Source of the DNA: a virus
Length of the DNA: 64,000 bases
IMG/VR virus record: IMGVR_UViG_3300036790_000286
Coordinates: 1-64,000 of that record
Strand: one strand, 5' to 3'
The notes under the pieces were generated by a model. The model was not told where the DNA came from, did not search any database, and saw only the letters and a program-made list of their open reading frames with translations. The translations under genes and the position numbers were made by a program. Shown one piece after another: positions 23,304 through 32,210 of the stretch; position 1 is the first letter of the stretch; each line of letters starts with the position of its first letter.

Positions 23304-24602
23304 ATGGCAGATCTTCAGGCAGGAGTAGGAGCGATCGCCGTAGCGATCGAGCAGGTTTACAAGGATCCGCAGCTGATCGCGGAGCAGGATTCGGAACTGG
23401 TTGGGATGATCGCCGACAATGGGCGCGCCGAACCTGTTTCAGCGCACACCTTCCGCATCACCTTCCAGGACCAAGTACCCGCGGAAGAGTCGGCCATCAA
23501 TCTCGACAACGCCGCCGTTAACTTCCCTGCCCCCGGGTCCTCGGACTGGCAGGCCGGTACCATCACCCCGGTATCGCGCGCGCTGCCGATCGGATGGACC
23601 AAGCTGGCCGAGCTCGCCGGGAAACCGGAGCTGACCGTCGTCAACATCGTGGCCAAGCAGATGGCGGACATCATCCGCGAAGCTGCGAAGCGCTGCGACA
23701 TTCACCTCTGCGCCGGCGACGGCACCGGGTTCATCGGCAACATCACCGCCGTTGACGCCGGGAACTGGATCCTCACGATGAACGACGCCGACTTTGGCGC
23801 GCGTCTCATCACCAAGGGCCAACACTTCGACGTCTACAACGGTTTGAACTTTGTTACCACGGTGAAGGCCGCCGCGGTGACGAAGAACGGCCCGACCCAG
23901 ACCGTCTCCCTCGATAACCAGGTGGGCAACATCAACGCGATTGCGGCCGGGTATATCGCCCGCGTCTCTGGTCTCACCTCCGGCTCTCCGGTTTACGTCT
24001 ACGGCATCCCCTATTGGGTTTCGAACACCCCGTTGGGTCTGACCGCCGGCATCGACCGCAGCGTCCCGGCAAACAACTTCATCCTCGCCAGCGGCACCAA
24101 CGCGAACAACAGCGAAATGACTCCGCCGCTGCTCCGGCTGCCCTTCGACTCGATCAAGGCCATTCTCGGCCTGAAAGCGGTCAAGAGCGGTAAGTTCCGG
24201 TTGCAGTGGGGCCCCGCGCAGGCTGCGATGTATGAGCAGCTGGCCGGGCAGTTCTTCCAGATCACCAAGCAGGATGGCAAGCTGGGGACCTGGGATCTGC
24301 TCGGAGAAGAGGGTGGTTCCGGCTCGACCGTGGGTGGCAACAAGCCACTGGAGAACATCCACGCCCACAATGAGCAGGTGACCTACCTGATGATGGACCG
24401 CTGGAACAAAATCCAGTACGGCAACCTGCCCAGCCCGTGGTGGTTTACATGGGACGGCCGCCGCGTATTCCCGCAGATCGGCACCAACGGAATGCCGACC
24501 GCCGGAGCGGTGTCGTACCTGGTTGACACCCGCCAGTTCTTCGTCGACAACCCGCCCTCGCAGGCGTCGCTCTATTCGCTGGCTCTGCCCCCAGGCTACT
24601 AA
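23304..24602 (+). CDS. Major capsid protein
   Basis: A 432-residue protein at the canonical place after the scaffold, with GGAG upstream of ATG 23304. The N-terminal arm (residues 1-50), the spine-helix-like segment KQMADIIREAAKRCDIHLC (residues 115-135) and the large beta-rich P- and A-domain-like remainder fit an HK97-fold coat of the type found in short-tailed and related phages. Aromatic-rich C-terminal segments (PSPWWFTWDG, LVDTRQFFVD) match such coats. It forms the icosahedral shell. A strong hairpin follows the stop, consistent with high-level separate expression. Assignment rests on position and overall pattern rather than one signature motif. Confidence 0.78.
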   Translation: MADLQAGVGAIAVAIEQVYKDPQLIAEQDSELVGMIADNGRAEPVSAHTFRITFQDQVPAEESAINLDNAAVNFPAPGSSDWQAGTITPVSRALPIGWTKLAELAGKPELTVVNIVAKQMADIIREAAKRCDIHLCAGDGTGFIGNITAVDAGNWILTMNDADFGARLITKGQHFDVYNGLNFVTTVKAAAVTKNGPTQTVSLDNQVGNINAIAAGYIARVSGLTSGSPVYVYGIPYWVSNTPLGLTAGIDRSVPANNFILASGTNANNSEMTPPLLRLPFDSIKAILGLKAVKSGKFRLQWGPAQAAMYEQLAGQFFQITKQDGKLGTWDLLGEEGGSGSTVGGNKPLENIHAHNEQVTYLMMDRWNKIQYGNLPSPWWFTWDGRRVFPQIGTNGMPTAGAVSYLVDTRQFFVDNPPSQASLYSLALPPGY

Positions 24603-24621
24603 GTCGGGAGCTGCCGATTGC

Positions 24622-24646
24622 GGCGGCAGGCTTAAGTCCTGCCGCC
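24622..24646 (+). terminator. Hairpin after capsid gene
   Basis: Perfect 9-bp stem GGCGGCAGG (24622-24630) against 24638-24646 with loop CTTAAGT, 20 bases after the capsid stop. There is no T-run, so partial or factor-dependent termination, or mRNA 3'-end protection, is likely. Confidence 0.6.
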
Positions 24647-24682
24647 CTTCATCACGGAGAAGTCAACGGAGAGGATGGCAAA

Positions 24683-25684
24683 ATGAAACGGATTCTGAAT
24701 TTGGTAGTTTCGGTGCTGGCGCTCGGGGTTCTGGTCCCGGCGCTTTCCGCTCAGATCCCGCAGAGCGGCGTAATCAATCAGCCGCTTCCTCAGCAGGTCG
24801 GTGGCATCGGTCCCGATGGACAGGTGTACTACGCCGCGCTGGTACATGCGGAACAGGGACTTTTCTCGACCAGCCTCACGGTTGGTCTTGTTAACCCCGC
24901 AACCGCGCCGACCGGCGTGCCCTCCTATAACGGCGGGACAGTCGCCGCAGGCTCGAACTACTTTGAATGCGTCGCCGTCGACTGGGCCGGGAACTACACG
25001 TTGCCCAGCCCCGAGTCCAGCGTCGTTACTACCGCCTTCACCGGCAGCGTTCAGGTGACGTGTCCGGTTGTCGCCCACGCGGCCTATTACCAGGTCTGGG
25101 TAGCCGCGAGCAGCGGCGCGGAGGCGAATTACTTCACCACGCCCGCCGGTGCCAATATCGGAACGATGTCGCTGCCGATCGCTTCCAATACCGCCGGGAC
25201 TATCAACACAACCGCGTCGGCCGGGATGGTACTGATTTACGGCGTGCAGGCGCCGCGAAAGTTCGTCCTCTCCGCCGCGTACACCAACGCGACTGCGACC
25301 GGCACCACGATCTTCACGATTCCGGTGCTGGCGTCGACGTCCTACACGATCCACTGCGCAGGCCTCTACAAGGCGGCCTCCGGTGGAGCGTTCACCCTCG
25401 GTACCGCCGGGCCGGCTTCGCCCACTCTGGTCACTTACAACTATGTGAACCAGACGGCGTTGTCCACCGCTGCACCCACCTATCTCAACTACAACGGCAC
25501 CGGGACCAGCTATCCGACAGGGCTTGATACCACCGCCGTCACCACCGCCGCGACCTATATGCCGTTCGATTTCACTCTGATGCTTACGAATGGCACGACC
25601 GCGGGGAACGTGACGGTCACGGGAGCAACGATCAGCACCAACACCCTGACTGTTGCCCCGGGTAGCTACTGCCAGGCCTACTAA
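24683..25684 (+). CDS. Exported fibronectin-like protein (333 aa)
   Basis: ATG 24683 with GGAGAGGA upstream. Residues 1-23 are a Sec signal peptide (NLVVSVLALGVLVPALSAQ). Residues 45-170 resemble a fibronectin-type-III-like domain (NYFECVAVDWAGNYTLPSPES, then AYYQVWVAASSG). The C-terminal half is a second beta-rich domain with Thr/Gly repeats ending SYCQAY. Placement between the capsid and head-tail genes would suit a decoration protein, but the signal peptide argues for export to the periplasm or surface. Function unresolved. Confidence 0.6.
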   Translation: MKRILNLVVSVLALGVLVPALSAQIPQSGVINQPLPQQVGGIGPDGQVYYAALVHAEQGLFSTSLTVGLVNPATAPTGVPSYNGGTVAAGSNYFECVAVDWAGNYTLPSPESSVVTTAFTGSVQVTCPVVAHAAYYQVWVAASSGAEANYFTTPAGANIGTMSLPIASNTAGTINTTASAGMVLIYGVQAPRKFVLSAAYTNATATGTTIFTIPVLASTSYTIHCAGLYKAASGGAFTLGTAGPASPTLVTYNYVNQTALSTAAPTYLNYNGTGTSYPTGLDTTAVTTAATYMPFDFTLMLTNGTTAGNVTVTGATISTNTLTVAPGSYCQAY

Positions 25685-25705
25685 GGCTCCGGCAGCCAAT
25701 GTTCT

Positions 25706-25730
25706 CCTGGGCGGTGATGAGCCGCCCGGG
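25706..25730 (+). terminator. Hairpin after the exported protein gene
   Basis: A 9-bp stem (25706-25714 CCTGGGCGG against 25722-25730, one G-T pair) with a 7-base loop, 22 bases after the stop. Only a short CTTTC follows, so termination may be incomplete. Confidence 0.5.
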
Positions 25731-25748
25731 GGCTTTCGAGGCTAGCGA

Positions 25749-26504
25749 TTGAAATATCCAGACGGATACGCGGGCGACGAGAACCGCACCATCAGCGAGT
25801 TTCTCGTCAAGATCGGCGGCAAGAGCTATAACGGCTATCCCAACTACCGCCTTGTCATCTCCGAACAGGTCTTCGAACGCAAAGGCGCCGCCTGGCATGA
25901 TTGGGACGACAACATCGCCGTGGGGGAACGCTCCGAAGTTGTGCGCAAGGTTGTCCAGGTCGTTGAAACGTACACGCGCGGTGGCCAGACGTTCGAACTT
26001 GTGGTGCCGCACAGCGTGATGTTGCCAGGCAACAAACCTACCCGCGTGGTAACCGAGGTTCGCAGAGTGCCGAAGTACTCTCACCTCGACCTCCAGGGGT
26101 GGATTCTCGAGCGCTGGTTCCCACCGTCGATGTTCGGCAGCCCCGAATCCTGGTATGCGCGGAAGGTGAGCGGATCAAGCGTCCCGATGCTCGGACCTTA
26201 CCCGAGCGAGGGACTTTACGAGATGATCGCCGGAGTCTTCCCCGAGGTGCCGAGCCAGAGCTTTCTCCAGGAATTCATCCGGTTTCAGCGGCAACGTGCG
26301 CAGGAAGCCGAGGAGCGCGACGCCCGCGCGGTGATTGCCGAGAAGATGGCCCGCCATGAAAAGGCCGAGGCAAACAAAGCTGAGAATCTGCGGATGCGAA
26401 TCCGCGAAATGATTTCCCCGCTGGTGGGGACCTCGCTGGCGGCTGGACGCTGGCGCAACACAATGGCCGAAAAGGCCGGAATCCGTTCCCACATGGGGAA
26501 CTGA
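25749..26504 (+). CDS. Hypothetical head-region protein (251 aa)
   Basis: Starts at TTG 25749 (GAGG upstream); no ATG fits better. The N-terminal 150 residues are mixed alpha/beta (GYPNYRLVISEQVFE, then WHDWDD) and the C-terminal third is a long charged helix (QRQRAQEAEERDARAVIAEK) ending basic. It lies between capsid and adaptor genes in the same direction. Such proteins are common in structural modules of uncultured phages but unassigned. A minor capsid or assembly role is inferred from position only. Confidence 0.55.
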   Translation: MKYPDGYAGDENRTISEFLVKIGGKSYNGYPNYRLVISEQVFERKGAAWHDWDDNIAVGERSEVVRKVVQVVETYTRGGQTFELVVPHSVMLPGNKPTRVVTEVRRVPKYSHLDLQGWILERWFPPSMFGSPESWYARKVSGSSVPMLGPYPSEGLYEMIAGVFPEVPSQSFLQEFIRFQRQRAQEAEERDARAVIAEKMARHEKAEANKAENLRMRIREMISPLVGTSLAAGRWRNTMAEKAGIRSHMGN

Positions 26505-26520
26505 GGAGAGAAGAAAGCAC

Positions 26521-27546
26521 ATGGCAGAAAAGCAGGTGGATTACGGATCAGGCCGCTCGGTTCTCGTCGATGTCCCCCCGGAGATGGAAACGGGCAGCCG
26601 CGAGATTGCCCAACAGATGGGTGTCCAGGTGGACCAGCAGGGAAGAATTCGCTCGGCAGATCCAGGCCACGCGCCCGGCCGTTCGCGGGATCCTCAATAT
26701 GAGTCGCGAATGCTTTCTCTCAAGACCCGCCTGAAGGCCACCGGCGTTGTGCCCGCAACCGTGTTCAACTTTCTGCCCTTCATCCTGAAGGTGAATTCTC
26801 CCGTCTCAAGCGTGCAGGGCGGAGTGCCGGCGGTAAAAGGCAACAAGGAATTCGCGACCCGGACCTGGGATACCTGCGATATCCAGATTGTGGAGCTGGG
26901 GGAACAGGGCCGTTCACCGCAGGAGTTTCACCCCATCCAGATTGCCCAGGTCTTCGAATATGAATATCCGGCCGGTGGGGTGGTCGCCATTCAGTGTCGC
27001 CCCAAGGATGCCGGACGCGCCGACGTCGCGAAGCTCCTGAAAGAGCACGCGGCGCAGGCGGTGATATACATGCGCGGCCAGATGGAAATGGGCGAGAAGC
27101 TGTGGAATGCCCCGGACCGGATCCAGCGCCAGAACGTTCGCTCGGTGCACCGGGCCTGCGCACAACGGCTGTACGATTTGCACATCATCAAGGCACTCCC
27201 GGACTTCTGCTCGGCCAAGGTGGACCTCGAGGATGCGCCCCACCCCTGCATCAACTGCGGGAAAGTCCCCGACAGCAAGTTGATCGCGCAGTGCCAGTGC
27301 GGATGGGTGATCAACCCTGGGACCGCCTTCCAGAACAACATCATCCAGGAAGACGACCCGGCGCTGGAACGGCTCACGCGTGCGGAAGTGAAACTGCTCG
27401 GGATCTCGGATTACGTTGCGGAGACGAGCGACGAGAAGCCGAAGCGCCTGAAATCGGGGGCGCCGAAACCCTTCTCTGCGGCAGCTACCCGGGCGCTCGA
27501 TGCGGTTACGCGAGCCGACAAGGCGAACGCCGCACCAGCGAAGTAA
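26521..27546 (+). CDS. Hypothetical zinc-containing head-region protein (341 aa)
   Basis: ATG 26521 with GAGGAGAG upstream. Residues 1-60 are linker-like; residues 75-220 form a mixed domain (FNFLPFILKVNSPVSS, then AQVFEYEYPAGGVVAIQ). Residues 240-265 carry CINCG and a following CQCGW, a zinc ribbon. The C-terminus is basic and Ala/Lys-rich. A second zinc-bearing protein in the head module after the portal is unusual. No family recognised. Confidence 0.55.
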   Translation: MAEKQVDYGSGRSVLVDVPPEMETGSREIAQQMGVQVDQQGRIRSADPGHAPGRSRDPQYESRMLSLKTRLKATGVVPATVFNFLPFILKVNSPVSSVQGGVPAVKGNKEFATRTWDTCDIQIVELGEQGRSPQEFHPIQIAQVFEYEYPAGGVVAIQCRPKDAGRADVAKLLKEHAAQAVIYMRGQMEMGEKLWNAPDRIQRQNVRSVHRACAQRLYDLHIIKALPDFCSAKVDLEDAPHPCINCGKVPDSKLIAQCQCGWVINPGTAFQNNIIQEDDPALERLTRAEVKLLGISDYVAETSDEKPKRLKSGAPKPFSAAATRALDAVTRADKANAAPAK

Positions 27547-27556
27547 GGGGGGAGCT

Positions 27557-28255
27557 TTGCTTCAGAACGTTGCAGATATCGTGAAGAGGACGGGAGCTTT
27601 GCTGGATGATCCGGCAAACTCCCGTTTTTCTTCCGACTACCTGATCCCCCACATCGACCAGCAGTACGACGAGATGGACGTCGACCTCGAGCGCCTGGGG
27701 ATGCAGTACATCGAACACATCGCCATCGTTAACATCGCCGCCAACGTCAACGACCTCACCTATCTGCTGGCAGACGGCCAGGCACTCTCAACGATGAAGT
27801 TGCCGAAGCAGATTCGCTGGAAGCAGCAGGGGCAGCCCGACAATTCATACATCAAGAGCGCCATGGTCGACGAGGTGGACGAAGTGGACCCCACCGCCAT
27901 CGGCATCACCGAGTGGACCTTTCAGCAGGGCTCCATCCAGGTCACGCCCAGCGCGATTCCCCTCACGGCGAAAATCTACTTCGATGCGGTCTCTACCGAT
28001 ATCTATGACCCGGCACAGAATGTGATCCGCGGCACCGCGCACATTCTGGCGTACCGCGTCGCCGCCTACGTTGCCAGCCTGAACAACGGCATGGGGACCT
28101 TGCAGAAGAAGCTGGACGCCAAATCCGCACGCTCCTGGACCGCCTTCTGTTCGTTGGTGGTGATGAACGGCCAATCCAAGCAGCGAAGTCCGCGTCCGAT
28201 CCACCGGCGGACCTACCCCTACGGCCAGCCGACGCCCCTGGCTCCGAACTCCTGA
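27557..28255 (+). CDS. Head-tail adaptor-like protein (232 aa)
   Basis: TTG 27557 is preceded by GGGGGAG at good spacing; the frame upstream of it overlaps the previous gene and is not needed. Residues 1-50 are helical (VADIVKRTGALLDDPANS, then SSDYLIPHIDQQYDEMD), the hallmark arrangement of adaptor proteins that dock beneath the portal in short-tailed phages; a beta-rich middle and a helical end follow. Gene position after the capsid also fits. It would seal the head and connect it to the tail hub. Moderately sure; sequence motifs in this class are weak. Confidence 0.55.
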   Translation: MLQNVADIVKRTGALLDDPANSRFSSDYLIPHIDQQYDEMDVDLERLGMQYIEHIAIVNIAANVNDLTYLLADGQALSTMKLPKQIRWKQQGQPDNSYIKSAMVDEVDEVDPTAIGITEWTFQQGSIQVTPSAIPLTAKIYFDAVSTDIYDPAQNVIRGTAHILAYRVAAYVASLNNGMGTLQKKLDAKSARSWTAFCSLVVMNGQSKQRSPRPIHRRTYPYGQPTPLAPNS

Positions 28256-28286
28256 AAAAGCAGCTTTGTGGCGCGAGCCGTAGAAA

Positions 28287-28451
28287 TCACCACTGCCGAG
28301 CCGCGAAATCCTCATCGCACTCGTCCTCAGTGCAGTAGTAGCCCAGCGGCGCGCGGTACATCTGGACTTTCTCGCCCACGGTCCCGCACGCCGCACACTT
28401 GGCATAGGGACCAAAGTGCCACGAAAAGAGCCTCTCCAGGAAGCGCCTCAT
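28287..28451 (-). CDS. Small antisense zinc protein in the late region (54 aa)
   Basis: Leftward gene in the gap between two rightward late genes. ATG 28449-28451 overlaps the stop of the small membrane gene upstream (ATGA). The product begins MRRFLERLFSWHFGPYAKC and contains CAACG, YYCTEDEC and a Glu/Asp-rich end, so four cysteines could form a zinc site. Third-position G/C is high and the overlap is natural, which supports coding despite its size. Confidence 0.55.
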   Translation of the reverse strand: MRRFLERLFSWHFGPYAKCAACGTVGEKVQMYRAPLGYYCTEDECDEDFAARQW

Positions 28452-28549
28452 CTTCGCCTCCGGTGCCGACTCTTCGTGAAGAACGGCGCGATCAGGAGTG
28501 CCAGCACAGGGATGGATATGAGGAGCAGGACCTCTTGGATGTAGTCCAT
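28448..28549 (-). CDS. Tiny antisense membrane protein (33 aa)
   Basis: Leftward, begins at ATG 28547-28549 with GGAA just upstream, and is coupled by ATGA to the zinc protein. The product has one transmembrane helix (VLLLISIPVLALLIAPFF) followed by a basic KSRHRRRR tail, so the C-terminus is likely cytoplasmic. No promoter is recognised. Together the two form a compact leftward pair inside the rightward late operon. Confidence 0.5.
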   Translation of the reverse strand: MDYIQEVLLLISIPVLALLIAPFFTKSRHRRRR

Positions 28550-28606
28550 TTCCACATTGTAAGCCCCGACCTAAAAGATGGCAGGTTCAAGGCAGTTCGC
28601 GGCGGC

Positions 28607-28627
28607 TAATGGTAATCTCTGTCGCGC
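28607..28627 (+). promoter_or_regulatory. Late promoter-like element, copy 6
   Basis: TGGTAATCT at 28610-28618 followed by CTGTCGCGC. It stands 75 bases before ATG 28703 and heads the tail-protein group after the antisense pair. Confidence 0.65.
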
Positions 28628-28702
28628 TTGGACGGCTGATGCCGCTCACCAACCGCAGCTAACTGAACCCGCGGCTCGCGCGCCGCGCCGGAGGAATAGC
28701 AA

Positions 28703-29452
28703 ATGACCCTCGCAGCTCAGGTAACAGCCGTCGACCTCACCCGCCGTCGTAAGCGTCAGACCGTCTCTGTTCCCACGACCGGGAATTACGTCCAGGGCGG
28801 CGACCCGCTTGATCTTTCCGCCGCAACCAACCCCAGGTTCCTGCAGGGCGGAGGCTTCGGCCGCGTTCCGGGAGAATGGGCCGCACTCAACGCCCCGGGC
28901 GGCTATACCGCCGAATTCATTCCCTCCCAGGGGGGAGCGCGCACCACGTTTCTGACGACCGCCTTCACCCAGCCCGGTGGCGCCGGCACGGCACTCAAAG
29001 TCACCTTCACCCCCGGCAGCACGGTCACAGGTCAGTTCCGCATCAACTCTGCGGGCGGAACCGCCAACGGCAAGACGACTGTGAACCTCGCGAACTTTGC
29101 CGGCCTCGCCAGCAACCTTCCGAACGTCATCACGGCCGCCGCCGCTGCGCTGACCGCCTTCCTGAATGCCGGCCTTGGGGTAGTCACCGGGTCCACCTAC
29201 ACCGTCACCGTTGCTGCGGGCGTGATCAGCATCACTCCCAGCGCCGGTGGCAGCGCCGGAGAAACCCTCTCCGTCACCGCCAGCACCGTCCAGGAATATG
29301 CGGCCAGCACCAGTGGCGCGCTCCTGTCCAGCTGCGCGGTGAAGTTCTTCAGCGCGGATGGTACCGAACTGGCTGCGGGCGCATACCCCGATGCCATGCA
29401 GGTCGATCCGTTGCTGCTCGAGCTGTCGGTGAAGATGTACAAGGGCATGTAA
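28703..29452 (+). CDS. Hypothetical structural protein (249 aa)
   Basis: ATG 28703 with GGAGGAA upstream. Beta-rich, Ala/Gly/Thr-rich protein: residues 1-70 arm-like, residues 75-200 with regular strands (ALKVTFTPGSTVTGQFRIN, then TYTVTVAAGVISITPSAGG), ending in ELSVKMYKGM. It resembles tail or head-decoration proteins of environmental phages. It is the first gene of the tail-region transcript and precedes the 916-residue tail-hub-like gene by four bases. Confidence 0.55.
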   Translation: MTLAAQVTAVDLTRRRKRQTVSVPTTGNYVQGGDPLDLSAATNPRFLQGGGFGRVPGEWAALNAPGGYTAEFIPSQGGARTTFLTTAFTQPGGAGTALKVTFTPGSTVTGQFRINSAGGTANGKTTVNLANFAGLASNLPNVITAAAAALTAFLNAGLGVVTGSTYTVTVAAGVISITPSAGGSAGETLSVTASTVQEYAASTSGALLSSCAVKFFSADGTELAAGAYPDAMQVDPLLLELSVKMYKGM

Positions 29453-29456
29453 CGCG

Positions 29457-32207
29457 GTGATCTTTGAGGGGAGCACACCACAGGTAACTCCGCGCTTCGG
29501 CAGCCTATGCCAGTGGGATGCTCCTGTACTGCTCCCCCTCGGTCTCGCCCAGATCGTTCGGAACGGACGCTACACCGCGCAAGCGACAGCCTGCCGGTTC
29601 GGTCTTTCGACTCGGCTTGGATTCCAGCAAAACAACCCCATCTCCGGGCTGGGCTCCGTCCGCTATCTCTCCCCAGCCATCACCAATCAGGAAATCATCG
29701 AGCTTCTCGCGTATACGCAGACCGACGGCAATCTGTGGTCAGCGGTACCGTTTCAGCAAAACACCATCACTCAGCTCACGACGCCGGCATTCCTCGCAGA
29801 AGCCAATCTCGCCGCCACCACAGGGCTGAACCCCACCATCACCCAGGCAGCCAACATGGGAGTCGTCGGCATGACGGATCTCGTTGTCGGTGTCGCTCCG
29901 GGGCTCATCTACGACCCGGAACAGGGAACGATCGACCAGATTTCCGATCAGCCTTTCGGCGCGGCATGGACGCCGAATACCCGCTACCGCGTAGGGCAGG
30001 TCGTGACCCCCAGCCAGCTTCAGACCTTCGGAATCATCGACAATCCCGGGACGTGGATCCCGCTCCAAACCGGCTATCTCTATCAGTGCATTCAATCCGG
30101 GATCAGCAGCGCGGCCAATGCGCAACCGGCATGGCCAACCTCGATCGACGGCCAGGTGAACGACAATACCGCCAAATGGCAGGAATGTACGCCGATCGCG
30201 CTGGCCGGTCTGCCGGATCCCGCCGCGCCCTCCAACCCCACCACCGCCAACGATGCAGGGTCGCCGATCGCCCCAGGAGCGACGGTGTATCTCGCATGCA
30301 CGATGGTGAACGCGCAGGGGGAAGGGATCAACGAGCTGGTTGCACCGCTGGGTCCGAATGCCGGGCAACTGGATCCGACGCGGATGCTGGTCTGGAAGAA
30401 CAACACCGCTAACGCTGTCGACCTCACCGTTGTTTTGCCTGCCATCCCAGCGATATTCGGCACGGCCGGGCCGCTCGGTGCAAACTTTGGCGCCAGCAAA
30501 CTGAACCTGTACATGCTCATCGTGCCCGGCACGCCGAACCAGGAACAGTACACCGATCCGAGTTTCTATGCGCAGGTCGCAGGAGGCCCCTTCGATCCGG
30601 GGGCCAGCGTAACGCTCTCGAACTACGCCACGGGGCAAGAGCTCCCGACGGTGAATACCGCTGTGCTCTCGCTCTCGCTCGGAAACGTTCCCACGGGCGT
30701 GCGCTACATGATCCAGCTCTTCGAGACGCGGACGGATTACCAAACCGGTTGGACGAACTCCACCCCCATCCGCATCAATGTGACGCAATCGGGCCAGCAG
30801 ATCACCCTGCTCCGCGGTGTCGTTGGACCTTATAACTGCGAGGCGCGCGTCTTCGCGTTCACCGTCGCCGGCGCTTCTGCCGCAGGCCCGTACACCTACG
30901 TCGATCAGGCGGACATCGAAAGCCCGGGATTCAACCAACCGAATGTCAATATCACTGCCACCCGCATCCCGGACAACGTAACGACGACAGGCCTCTTCAA
31001 CATCACCGATACCTATCTCCCCGGCGCGTCCGATGTTACTAACTACGCCAACCGCATCCTGATCCCGCCGTTTGTCGACGCCTACTACTCGAAGACTTTG
31101 CAATCTGTCGTCTATTCCGGCGCGCAGGGTTATCCGAGCACCCTCCTGATTTCGGACGTGGAGGACCCGCAGGCGGTCCGAATCCCCGGCTCGAACCTCG
31201 ACGTTGCCATCAACGACGGTGACAGGGCGGTCTGCTACCGGGAGGTGCGCAACATCGGCATCTGCTTCAAGGAAAACTCCGGCCACGTCATCAATTCGAA
31301 CGACGGAGACCCGTCGACGTGGGCGGCAGACGAGCTCTGGCAGGGCATGGGGCTGGTCGGGCCGAAGGCGATTGCAGTTTCAGCCGAGGACAACAGCCAG
31401 TTCGCCGTGTTCGCGCACCGCTCGGGGCTCTACCTCTATGAGGGCGGAGCGCCGAAACTCATCTCTCGCGAGATGTACACGTTCTGGAACCAGATCAATT
31501 GGGCCTACGGTCACCTGATCGTGGTGAAGATTGACGAGACCCGCCGCCAGCTCCGCATCAGCGTTCCGCTCAATGGCGCGACCGCCTGCAATGCGGTCTT
31601 CACGATGTACTACTTTTTCGGCGTGGGAGATCCGGTGGTTTTCATCACGCGGACCGGGCATCTGGTGCCGAACCCGGATGGGCGCAAGTGGTCGGTGGAT
31701 GACATCATCGCCCCCGAAATCCTGTACGTCCCGCAGCGGTCGAAAGCTGAAGCGCAGCAGGCGGGGGTGGATATCTCTAACGAGATGATCTTCGCGTGCG
31801 CGGACGGAAGCCTGAAGACCGTCACCGACAATCAGTACTATGACGAAGATTTCACGGGCGGACAGGTCGGATTCTTTGGGCAATGGATCGGCGTGCCGGG
31901 CGCGAATCCGAACCTCGCCGTGTTCGGGCTGGTGGGAGCGAGCTGCTCGGCGGTTGGCAGTGGGCTCATCAACGTTTACGCCGTCGACGACAAGTATGCG
32001 GTGACGGGAAAACTCTACCCTCTCAGCAAACCCAACCGCCTCTGGCGTCTCACCGCGGCGGAGACGCAGCGAGACTTTGGCTCGATCGGGCATGAGGCGA
32101 CGCGATGGGGCATCGGCTTTGACAACGGCGGAGTGGCCGGCGCGTGGTGGGAGATGCACACGGCTACTCTGTGGATCATCAAGAAGTGGTCGCAGAGGGC
32201 GGGGTAA
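29457..32207 (+). CDS. Tail hub / nozzle-like protein (916 aa)
   Basis: GTG 29457 directly after the previous gene. The N-terminal 170 residues contain a conserved-looking core (PVLLPLGLAQIVRNGRY). Residues 200-500 include beta-sandwich insertions. Residues 530-870 carry repeated strands suggestive of a beta-propeller (QFAVFAHRSGLYLYEGG, then LWQGMGLVGPKAIAVS), the plan of P22 gp10- or T7 gp12-like tail hub (nozzle) proteins. In a short-tailed virion this hexameric hub would close the tail below the adaptor. The identification is by size, order and propeller-like pattern, not by a defining motif. Confidence 0.5.
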   Translation: MIFEGSTPQVTPRFGSLCQWDAPVLLPLGLAQIVRNGRYTAQATACRFGLSTRLGFQQNNPISGLGSVRYLSPAITNQEIIELLAYTQTDGNLWSAVPFQQNTITQLTTPAFLAEANLAATTGLNPTITQAANMGVVGMTDLVVGVAPGLIYDPEQGTIDQISDQPFGAAWTPNTRYRVGQVVTPSQLQTFGIIDNPGTWIPLQTGYLYQCIQSGISSAANAQPAWPTSIDGQVNDNTAKWQECTPIALAGLPDPAAPSNPTTANDAGSPIAPGATVYLACTMVNAQGEGINELVAPLGPNAGQLDPTRMLVWKNNTANAVDLTVVLPAIPAIFGTAGPLGANFGASKLNLYMLIVPGTPNQEQYTDPSFYAQVAGGPFDPGASVTLSNYATGQELPTVNTAVLSLSLGNVPTGVRYMIQLFETRTDYQTGWTNSTPIRINVTQSGQQITLLRGVVGPYNCEARVFAFTVAGASAAGPYTYVDQADIESPGFNQPNVNITATRIPDNVTTTGLFNITDTYLPGASDVTNYANRILIPPFVDAYYSKTLQSVVYSGAQGYPSTLLISDVEDPQAVRIPGSNLDVAINDGDRAVCYREVRNIGICFKENSGHVINSNDGDPSTWAADELWQGMGLVGPKAIAVSAEDNSQFAVFAHRSGLYLYEGGAPKLISREMYTFWNQINWAYGHLIVVKIDETRRQLRISVPLNGATACNAVFTMYYFFGVGDPVVFITRTGHLVPNPDGRKWSVDDIIAPEILYVPQRSKAEAQQAGVDISNEMIFACADGSLKTVTDNQYYDEDFTGGQVGFFGQWIGVPGANPNLAVFGLVGASCSAVGSGLINVYAVDDKYAVTGKLYPLSKPNRLWRLTAAETQRDFGSIGHEATRWGIGFDNGGVAGAWWEMHTATLWIIKKWSQRAG

Positions 32208-32210
32208 AGA

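Noticed and set aside
28268-28609. Rightward 113-codon frame between adaptor and late element 6
   Set aside because: Shadow of the two small leftward genes, which have natural overlaps and protein-like sequences.
29739-31286. 515-codon leftward frame opposite the tail-hub-like gene
   Set aside because: Shadow frame with Arg/Gly/Val composition and no start signal or domain.
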